Source: a virus
Virus record (IMG/VR): IMGVR_UViG_3300023174_000726
Span: 1 to 21,129 of that record
Reading direction: 5' to 3' (one strand)
DNA length: 21,129 nt
This document shows positions 14,851 through 21,129 of the stretch, piece after piece (the stretch's first letter is position 1; each line of letters opens with the position of its first letter). The position numbers were made by a program, and so were the translations under genes. Below the pieces are notes generated by a model that worked only from the letters and a program-made list of their open reading frames with translations, had not been told where the DNA came from and did not search any database.

Positions 14851-15519
14851 ATGTCTTGCGGATGCAATAACTCAAATTATTCCAGCACTTGTTGCCCAGA
14901 AGTTCCATATCCTACTATTTCTTCGGAATCCGTTCCATCTCTTATTAGCAATCTTGTTTATGCATTGTATGGAACAATTAATAAATTTATTGTTAATGGT
15001 AGAGTAGTATGGGACATTCCATGCGATCCAAATAATGTTCCAGCATCAGTTCCTCAAATTCCACGCGAAGAAAATGAAGGTCTTTTATGTTATTTAATTA
15101 GAATATTTACTGATGTATGTGGACAATTAGTTGTTGGAATTCCTTCTCAAAATTTACGTTGGCAACAAACAGGGGATGGGATTATCTCATCTGTAACTTT
15201 AATAGGAGCAACAAATCCAAGTCCATCTGGATACATAGTTTCAATTGATGGAATAGTTCAGAATCCATCTATTGATTACACGATTTCAACAACGCCAACA
15301 TATTCACTTAATACAACATCACCAATTCCTAATGGTTCTATAATTGTTATTGTGCAATTAAATGCAACTGTTTCAGGATGGTATATTGGTTCTGGATCTC
15401 CCGAAGGAGTTACTACAGCAAATCCCGGAAGTATTTTTACAAATACCAGTGGTGGAGCAGGAACAACATTTTGGGTAAAAGAATCTGGAGCAGGTAACAC
15501 TGGATGGATTTCAAAATAA
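14851..15519 (+). CDS. Cys-rich fibre-associated structural protein
   Basis: This 222-residue protein starts MSCGCNNSNYSSTCCPEVPY, with four Cys in the first 15 residues. A helical middle part follows (SLISNLVYALYGTINKFIV). From about residue 105 it carries a beta module (LRWQQTGDGIISSVTLIG, YIVSIDGIVQNPSIDYTI) that matches the C-terminal module of the preceding fibre protein. The end, GSPEGVTTANPGSIFTNTSG followed by KESGAGNTGWISK, is a recurrent phage tail/fibre motif. It is likely part of the receptor-binding apparatus, perhaps an adaptor between the collagen-like fibre and the tailspike. Codons are strongly A/T-ending. Confidence 0.75.
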   Translation: MSCGCNNSNYSSTCCPEVPYPTISSESVPSLISNLVYALYGTINKFIVNGRVVWDIPCDPNNVPASVPQIPREENEGLLCYLIRIFTDVCGQLVVGIPSQNLRWQQTGDGIISSVTLIGATNPSPSGYIVSIDGIVQNPSIDYTISTTPTYSLNTTSPIPNGSIIVIVQLNATVSGWYIGSGSPEGVTTANPGSIFTNTSGGAGTTFWVKESGAGNTGWISK

Positions 15520-15525
15520 AATATT

Positions 15526-17523
15526 ATGGCTATTACTAAAGCAACACAAAATGTAATTACACCAAACATTGTAACTACAGACACAACACAAACAATAACT
15601 GGTGCAAAAACATTTTCAAGTATTGATGGTGGAGTTCTTGCAACTGGAACGGATACAGTAAGAACATTGGCATCTCGTTTTGGAGAAGTAATTAATGTTA
15701 AAGATTTTGGAGCAACTGGAGATGGAACAACTAATGATTTTCCATTTATTCAAGCTGCAATTAATTATTATGTTCAAAATGCACCAATAAGACCTAAATT
15801 ATATTTTCCAGCAGGGACATATCTTATAAATTCTACAACAAATTCACTTTCAGGAACTAATTTGGGTGCATTATATATTAAATCACCTTCAGCAACTGAT
15901 AGATATAGTTATCAAATAGAATTTCATCAAAATGCTGTAATTAAAGCAGGAACAGGATTAAAAGAATCAATGGATGCAAAAGGTGCAACTGGAACTCAAG
16001 CGTTAATTTATGTTGAAAGTGATTTTAGTACTTCAACATATAATTTTGTAGATGACAATTACCCTGAATTTAATTTAACTGGAGGTATATTTGATATATC
16101 TAATTTTTCTATAGCAACAACATATGGCGTTAATTGTCTTTCAATAGGGCCGAAATTTGGAGCAGTTAGAATTAGCAATACAACATTTACTCATGGACTT
16201 GGGCCTGCATCTGGAGCAACTATAAACCCAAGCGGGCGCGGTGATTCTTCAATAACTTGTGCAGAACCAGAATTTGTATCAATAACTAATTGCAAATTCA
16301 TGGGTGCTGTTGATTTAGGAGTTTATTTGACAGGAACAGGAGGAGATACAAGTTTACCAGACACTTCTTTAAGAGTTGGAAGACACGCAATCGTATCTGG
16401 AAATTATTTTTATCGTTGCAATTCAGCTATTGCTTGCAAAAGATGGTTTGAAAAAACAATTATATCTGGAAACAATATTTTTGAATGTGGTGATGGCATT
16501 TTTGCTGGCGTAGCTGATGGAAACACGATTAATACAGGGCAAAAAATTACTGTATCTAATAATATTATTAATAAATGCCAAGGAAATCCATTAAGATTAA
16601 CATCATCTGATTTTGCAGTTGTTTCAAACAATCAAATTTTAGATTATAGAAAATTGATTTCAGATGAGACAATAGCAACAACTGTTTCAAATTCTAATTA
16701 CGGAGCAGCAATTTTGCTTGAAGGAAGTTCAAACTTTTCTGTAACTGGAAATGTTGTTGGTTTTGATAAATGGACACCTTCTCTGACTGTATACAAATGG
16801 GATTCTGGAATTAGAATTGATTATTATAAACCATCAACTGTTCCGGGAAAATTTACTGTTGGATTACAATATCAAATTATAACAGTAGGATCAACAACTC
16901 AACTTGAATGGAATACTATTGCTGGAACAACTGGAGTCACATATAGTGTTGGATCTATTTTTACTTGTGTAAACGTAGGAACAAGTGCGCTTACACCAGC
17001 AGGAACAGCACAAGTAACAATTCCATATCTTTCAAATAATGGAATTGTTATAGGAAATCAAATAGAAAATTGTTATAAACCAATTATTGAGTTAAATGGA
17101 TGTTCTGATAACATTTTTAATGACAATTCTATTTCTAATTGCACAACAAATTACAATGATACAATAACAGATGAAGACAGAACAAATTATATTGCTGGAA
17201 CTCAATCTGGATTTAAATATTTTGGTGGACTAAATCCAGATTATTCAATATTTTCAGCAATAGCAGCAAACACTGAAGTTGCTCGATTTACAGCTACTAC
17301 AAGCGCAGTAAATAATGTTGTTTTTCAAAACAGTATTGCAGCCAGTCCAGTTGTTATAACAGCAAGAGGATCTGACCCCGCTGTGGATTTGCAATTATTA
17401 CCAAAGGGAATTGGAGCAATCAGACTACAAGGCTGGACATCGATAGGGGGTGGTGCTGTTAATGGATATTTTACAGTAAAAGATGCTTCAGGAAATGTTA
17501 AAAAAATACCAACAATAGCATAA
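15526..17523 (+). CDS. Tailspike with pectate-lyase-type beta-helix
   Basis: This 665-residue protein has the signature of phage tailspikes with a Pectate_lyase_3 right-handed beta-helix: VINVKDFGATGDGTTNDFPF (about 56-75), then LYFPAGTYLI, with repeated Asn/Gly/Ser-rich strands (ISNTTFTHG, SGNYFYRCNS, VSNNIINKCQ). Such proteins bind and usually cleave surface polysaccharides. The N-terminus (QTITGAKTFSS) is a typical virion-anchor segment. At about 440-498 a foreign-looking module (GKFTVGLQYQIITVGSTT ... FTCVNVGTSALTPAGTAQ) interrupts the helix. The C-terminus VNGYFTVKDASGNVKKIPTI matches fibre ends in other phages. The gene is markedly A/T-rich compared with the coat gene. Catalytic residues cannot be assigned from sequence. 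Confidence 0.85.
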   Translation: MAITKATQNVITPNIVTTDTTQTITGAKTFSSIDGGVLATGTDTVRTLASRFGEVINVKDFGATGDGTTNDFPFIQAAINYYVQNAPIRPKLYFPAGTYLINSTTNSLSGTNLGALYIKSPSATDRYSYQIEFHQNAVIKAGTGLKESMDAKGATGTQALIYVESDFSTSTYNFVDDNYPEFNLTGGIFDISNFSIATTYGVNCLSIGPKFGAVRISNTTFTHGLGPASGATINPSGRGDSSITCAEPEFVSITNCKFMGAVDLGVYLTGTGGDTSLPDTSLRVGRHAIVSGNYFYRCNSAIACKRWFEKTIISGNNIFECGDGIFAGVADGNTINTGQKITVSNNIINKCQGNPLRLTSSDFAVVSNNQILDYRKLISDETIATTVSNSNYGAAILLEGSSNFSVTGNVVGFDKWTPSLTVYKWDSGIRIDYYKPSTVPGKFTVGLQYQIITVGSTTQLEWNTIAGTTGVTYSVGSIFTCVNVGTSALTPAGTAQVTIPYLSNNGIVIGNQIENCYKPIIELNGCSDNIFNDNSISNCTTNYNDTITDEDRTNYIAGTQSGFKYFGGLNPDYSIFSAIAANTEVARFTATTSAVNNVVFQNSIAASPVVITARGSDPAVDLQLLPKGIGAIRLQGWTSIGGGAVNGYFTVKDASGNVKKIPTIA

Positions 17524-17525
17524 TT

Positions 17526-17825
17526 ATGATTTGGCAAATAACTAAAATTAAAACATTAAACTCACCAAACGAAGGAACAATTTCAATTGTAAATTTTTCT
17601 GTTTCAGATGGTGTGTCAACAATTGAATCCGAGACAAAATTAAATTATCCAAATACTGATAACTTTATTGAATTGAAAGATACAACAGAAGAACAAGTTA
17701 TTGGGTGGGTAAAGGATGTCCTTAATTATAATGGAATTAACCAAGTGGAATACTTTGAAAACATGGTTACTTTAAAAACAAATGAAGTAATTCCAGAAGA
17801 AGTTCCATTGCCTTGGGATAAATAA
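17526..17825 (+). CDS. Small phage protein downstream of the tailspike
   Basis: This 99-residue protein starts 2 bases after the tailspike stop. The pattern MIWQITKIKT, then a beta stretch (SVSDGVSTIESETKLNY), then TEEQVIGWVKDVLN and a PLPWDK end, is one I recognise from uncharacterised phage proteins that lie next to tail-fibre genes. It may be a fibre assembly factor or minor virion component; function is not known. The A/T-rich codon use is like that of the tailspike, suggesting that the two moved together. Confidence 0.75.
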   Translation: MIWQITKIKTLNSPNEGTISIVNFSVSDGVSTIESETKLNYPNTDNFIELKDTTEEQVIGWVKDVLNYNGINQVEYFENMVTLKTNEVIPEEVPLPWDK

Positions 17826-17828
17826 TAT

Positions 17829-17897
17829 ATGAGCTATTGCACACCATGCCAACCATGCGACACGGAATATCCGTTGTTGTGTGAACCACTAAATTAA
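17829..17897 (+). CDS. Tiny Cys-rich ORF (22 residues)
   Basis: MSYCTPCQPCDTEYPLLCEP followed by LN has four Cys in a CxxCxxC spacing plus one near the end. It fits exactly between the stop of one gene (3 bases before) and the ATG of the next (1 base after). Its style resembles the N-termini of the 13377 (NCGCAPLN) and 14851 (MSCGC, CCPEVPY) proteins. It could be a genuine micro-protein, the leftover N-terminus of a lost Cys-rich fibre gene, or a translational coupler. Confidence 0.5.
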   Translation: MSYCTPCQPCDTEYPLLCEPLN

Positions 17898-17898
17898 T

Positions 17899-18321
17899 AT
17901 GCCATACGCAAACGAAAAAGCCAAACTCAAATCAGACTTCATCGACCTCGGTGAAGAAATGAAAGGTGGTGGGATGACTATCTCAATGGGTTCTGAAGAA
18001 TCCAGCGAATCTCCAAAATATCACTATCCTTCGCTTTATTTTGACAACGTGAAAGGACTTGAAAAGCTGGGCAAAGAAGGAATGGCAGTCATCCATTATA
18101 AAAAAGTGATGGAGCGCAATGAAGACATCACTCGCAATGGAAAAAACGAAAAACGTCATTCAGTAGAACTTCAAATCTGCGGAATCAAGCCTGAATGTTG
18201 CGAGGATATGCCTGAAATGGAAATGGAAGAAAAAGAAGATACCGAAGACGCAATTGAAATGGGCTTGAAAGCTGCTGCTGGCGAGTCCGAAGAAGAAGAA
18301 ACCGAAGAAGACAAAGACTAA
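17899..18321 (+). CDS. Small acidic virion/assembly protein (capsid-staple-like)
   Basis: This 140-residue protein has a beta-type centre, YHYPSLYFDNVKGLEKLGKE, then GMAVIHYKKVMERNEDITRN and HSVELQICGIKP, a pattern that resembles small phage proteins annotated as capsid staple or decoration proteins (YPSLYLxxxxGLxxLPxxG ... VxIxxIKP). The last 40 residues are very acidic and include EDAIEMGLKAAAG, related to the DAIDxGL peptide in the scaffold and the 1424 protein. A capsid-stabilising role is plausible. Its codon use returns to the head-gene style after the AT-rich tailspike block. Confidence 0.7.
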   Translation: MPYANEKAKLKSDFIDLGEEMKGGGMTISMGSEESSESPKYHYPSLYFDNVKGLEKLGKEGMAVIHYKKVMERNEDITRNGKNEKRHSVELQICGIKPECCEDMPEMEMEEKEDTEDAIEMGLKAAAGESEEEETEEDKD

Positions 18322-18325
18322 TTTT

Positions 18326-18658
18326 ATGCCTGACAAAACTATGCCTCCCACCGAAGCACCAACACCAACACCAGACGCAATGCCGGGGGAAATGGCTGCC
18401 CCAACTCCTGATATGGCTTCTCCTGCTGGCGGTCAAGTCATGGTTCAAATGCCTGCTGATGCATTTGATGCCATTCACGCAATGGTTACACAGCTTGCAA
18501 GTGGTCTTGAATCGCTCAAAGCAAGCGTAGATCAACAAAAAGGTAGCGGAAGTCCAGAAATGGCTCCAGAAAGCGCAGAAGCACCTGCTCCAGCGCAACC
18601 AAGTGGAAGTGACGAGGAATTCTTGAAAAGTCTTGCGCAAGAAGGATCGATGCGCTAA
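18326..18658 (+). CDS. Pro/Ala-rich protein with short helix
   Basis: This 110-residue protein has a disordered N-terminus rich in Pro, Thr and Ala (PPTEAPTPTPDAMPGEMAAP), a central helix that may form a coiled coil (DAIHAMVTQLASGLESLKAS, about residues 48-70), a second Pro/Ala/Ser-rich linker and a short helical end DEEFLKSLAQEGSMR. It starts 4 bases after the preceding gene. A two-linker-one-helix layout suggests a tether or small assembly factor; no family is recognised. Confidence 0.7.
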   Translation: MPDKTMPPTEAPTPTPDAMPGEMAAPTPDMASPAGGQVMVQMPADAFDAIHAMVTQLASGLESLKASVDQQKGSGSPEMAPESAEAPAPAQPSGSDEEFLKSLAQEGSMR

Positions 18659-18667
18659 TTTTGCGCC

Positions 18668-21129
18668 ATGTTTGTATCGGAAATCTTCGATGAATGTGCT
18701 GAAATTTTAGGGACTACCAACGAAAAGAAGGTTTTTCGTAAAATAACGCAAGCTGTCCAGACTCTGATGGAGTCAGGGCATTGGACGCACACGACCGCAG
18801 AAATTGATGTCTGCACGGGATGGGATCGTTGTTCATTGACGTTGCCTCGCGGGATTGACGTTCCTTTAGCAGTCAACATTGATGGATCTCCGACATATTT
18901 CCGCAATCGTTTGTTCCAATACCATGTCAACAAGGGAGGAATGTATAGTTCCGTTGAGTGGGCGTGGGATGATCGAGGTTATGTAGCGACCCTGATGGAC
19001 ATTATCCAGCCTTCGCAGCTTGTTGCTGTTGCCGAAAGTAATAATGACGTTGGAAAGAAGTTGCGAGTTCTTGGAATTGATCAAAACAACAGAACACTTC
19101 GCGCCCAGATGCCTAATGGTGCTGGCGTTGATGGATTGTTGATACCGATACATTCCCAACAAGACTTTCAATACGGAACGATTGCGCCAGATGACGCAAC
19201 GATTGCAACCCGGCAAGTTGCTATAACTCCGATTACCGATTTTACTACAACGACTGCGCATGGTCTTTCTTCTGGTCAAGGAATGTCTGCGCGTGTTCTT
19301 ACAGGCACAATTCCAGTTCCGCTCAACGATGGTCAAACTTATTACGTTGGCGTAATTGACGCTTTTACAGTTCAACTTTTTAGCGATTCATTAAATGCAC
19401 AAGCACTGCAATATCCAATTGCACTTTCCAGTATCGTTGGATTTGGTTCAATGCAACTCCGCGACAAGCGAAATGCGCAGGTTGAAACTACGCTTAAATT
19501 CGCTTCTGCGCCTTCTTTTGCTATTGATTCGCCCAATGAGGTTGTATTCCCAACAACTCCTCTCCCTGCGCCTCTGGAAGCGAAAAAAACATATTTTGCA
19601 CAACCGATTGATTCGCTGAACTTGAATATCTTCAATTCGCTATCTGATGCGAATAGCAATTCAAATCCGATTTACACAACTGGATCAATGGCAGCGATTG
19701 ATATTGATATCCGCAAACCAATCGTTCCAGAGACAAAATTAGTATTTTCGGTCAAACATTATTTCAATGATGGCGACCAAGTTCAAGCGGCAACTAATGG
19801 CGGGACGCTGCCGCAACCACTGATTGCGAACCAGAACTATTTTGTCAACGTCATTGACGATTATTCTGTTTCGTTACATGAAAATCAAGCGGATGCCAAT
19901 TCATCAACGCCGACAAATTTTGTAAATCCAATCAAAATAACAACAAGTGGAGCAGGAACGAACTCGCTTGTTAAACTTATTCAATCTACTTCCAAAGTTG
20001 GGACACAAAGTCAAATTACTGCGCCCGGATTGACTATTGGAACTCCATCTGGGTCTGGAGCGCAATTTCAAGCCATTGTGACTGGTGTAGTCACAAGTGT
20101 TCATGTTAATGGTGGGGGGACTTATTCTTCTGCTCCTGAAGTTACTTTTTCTGCTCCAACTGACTTGCCAACTGGAAGCTCAATAGAACAACGAGCCGCA
20201 ACTGGATATGCTTTATTGGCTGGAACATCAGTTACAGCAATAGTAATAACTGACCCCGGATCAGGATATTCAACTGCTCCAACTATTTCATTTTCAGCAG
20301 GAACATCTGCAGCAACGGCAACAGCAACAATAACAACATCATTTGTTTCTGGATTCACCAAAATTTCTGGCGGATTTAATTATACTGAAGCACCCCAAGT
20401 TAAAATAACTGGCACTGGGACTGGCGCGACTGCTACGGCTACAATAAACAGCACAAATCTTGTTGTTAACTCCATTACAAGAGTAAGCACAACAGCAACA
20501 ACAACCACCGCAACCCCTCATGGTTTTGTAACTGGTCAAACTGTTAAAATTAATGGATGCATTGGAACATCTGTTGGTTTTAATGGAAACAAAACAATTA
20601 CAGTTCCAACGATTGATACTGTTGTTTCATCAATAATTAAAATAAATCCTACAGATACTATAGCGACAGTAACAACGTCTTCAAATCACGATTATAATAC
20701 TGGCGATAGAGTAACTATTTCTGGATGCACTGGAACATCTGCTGGATACAATTCTGATTACAATGTTGTGGTAACAGGACTTACGACATTTACCATAAAT
20801 GTAGCTTCAACGCTTCCAACTCCTGCTGTTGGAGTTTCAAAATTGTCTTCAATTGCGGATAATAGTGCAACTACTTTTACATATGTGGTTGCAAATACAC
20901 TCCCAGCAAGTGCGGCAGGAACAATTTCAGTATTTTCTGGAGAAGTAACAGGATTAACTATTGTAACTGCTGGAACTGGATACACGACTCCACCGACAGT
21001 TACGATTACTCCATCAACTGGCGTTTTTGTGAATTTTTCATCCACGGGAATATTACCTTCTCCGCTTGTATCAGGAAATGCTTATCGTGCAGAAACTCCG
21101 ATATCTGGAAATACATTTACTGTCAAAAA
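18668..21129 (+). CDS. Adaptor-like protein with long beta-repeat extension, 3'-truncated
   Basis: The frame is open from the ATG at 18668 to the window end, at least 820 residues. Residues 1-170 (FDECAEILGTTNEKKVFRKI, TLPRGIDVPLAVNIDGSPTY, DIIQPSQLVAVAE) match a family of phage proteins placed after head genes that I take to be a neck/tail adaptor or tail-tube-associated protein. The rest is beta repeats of several kinds: two 'HGLSSGQ ... YYVGVIDAFTVQL' units (near 195 and 360), several 'GSGYSTAPTISFS' units (near 475, 535 and later), and two 'HGFVTGQTVKING' units (near 612 and 666). The last type also occurs inside the FGE-like protein. The repeats are probably exposed, perhaps for adhesion. 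The stop lies beyond the window. Confidence 0.8.
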   Translation, partial: MFVSEIFDECAEILGTTNEKKVFRKITQAVQTLMESGHWTHTTAEIDVCTGWDRCSLTLPRGIDVPLAVNIDGSPTYFRNRLFQYHVNKGGMYSSVEWAWDDRGYVATLMDIIQPSQLVAVAESNNDVGKKLRVLGIDQNNRTLRAQMPNGAGVDGLLIPIHSQQDFQYGTIAPDDATIATRQVAITPITDFTTTTAHGLSSGQGMSARVLTGTIPVPLNDGQTYYVGVIDAFTVQLFSDSLNAQALQYPIALSSIVGFGSMQLRDKRNAQVETTLKFASAPSFAIDSPNEVVFPTTPLPAPLEAKKTYFAQPIDSLNLNIFNSLSDANSNSNPIYTTGSMAAIDIDIRKPIVPETKLVFSVKHYFNDGDQVQAATNGGTLPQPLIANQNYFVNVIDDYSVSLHENQADANSSTPTNFVNPIKITTSGAGTNSLVKLIQSTSKVGTQSQITAPGLTIGTPSGSGAQFQAIVTGVVTSVHVNGGGTYSSAPEVTFSAPTDLPTGSSIEQRAATGYALLAGTSVTAIVITDPGSGYSTAPTISFSAGTSAATATATITTSFVSGFTKISGGFNYTEAPQVKITGTGTGATATATINSTNLVVNSITRVSTTATTTTATPHGFVTGQTVKINGCIGTSVGFNGNKTITVPTIDTVVSSIIKINPTDTIATVTTSSNHDYNTGDRVTISGCTGTSAGYNSDYNVVVTGLTTFTINVASTLPTPAVGVSKLSSIADNSATTFTYVVANTLPASAAGTISVFSGEVTGLTIVTAGTGYTTPPTVTITPSTGVFVNFSSTGILPSPLVSGNAYRAETPISGNTFTVK

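Overview
The window is a stretch of a tailed-phage (or prophage) genome: a head and tail structural module with a lysis cassette embedded in it. Every convincing gene lies on the + strand, genes are tightly packed (many ATGA or TAATG junctions), and both ends cut through genes. The gene set resembles those of uncultured aquatic phages: a T7-type portal/connector, a very small Lys-rich protein, a scaffold, a coat protein, collagen-like fibres, a pectate-lyase-fold tailspike and an adaptor-like protein. No terminase, integrase, polymerase, tRNA or CRISPR array is visible. Almost no start codon has a convincing Shine-Dalgarno sequence; starts sit in A/T-rich leaders. That style, plus a secreted FGE/SUMF1-type protein, would fit a host in the Bacteroidetes or Verrucomicrobia/PVC groups, but this host guess is inference only.

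Layout. 1-3817: C-terminal part of the portal, four small proteins (one carrying an internal duplication) and a long acidic coiled-coil scaffold. 3864-5508: two glycosyltransferase-like proteins between scaffold and capsid. 5509-6311: the only large gap, 803 bases, holding a perfect 18-bp inverted repeat, a terminator-like hairpin, decayed-looking reading frames, a -35-like element and a leader with several short inverted repeats. 6312-7274: a secreted C-type-lectin/FGE-fold protein with an inserted beta module. 7321-8514: major capsid protein, followed by a 10-bp hairpin. 8586-10851: a small beta protein and the first collagen-like fibre. 10854-12098: small proteins and lysis genes (two holin-like proteins, a lipoprotein, a CHAP endolysin). 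12091-13338: metallophosphoesterase, winged-helix-like protein and HExxH metallopeptidase. 13377-17523: second collagen-like fibre, a Cys-rich fibre-associated protein and an AT-rich tailspike. 17526-18658: small virion or assembly proteins, including a 22-residue Cys-rich ORF. 18668-21129: an adaptor-type N-terminus continuing into more than 600 residues of beta repeats, open at the window end.

The genes most likely work together as follows. Portal, scaffold and coat protein build the head. The adaptor-like protein joins the tail. The two collagen-like proteins and the tailspike supply receptor binding and glycan cleavage. The holin, lipoprotein and endolysin genes release progeny. The points most worth attention are the secreted FGE-fold protein, which lacks one of the two catalytic Cys residues and has a C-terminus that looks like a diversity-generating-retroelement variable region, the short peptide motif shared by several assembly proteins, and the unexplained 803-base gap.
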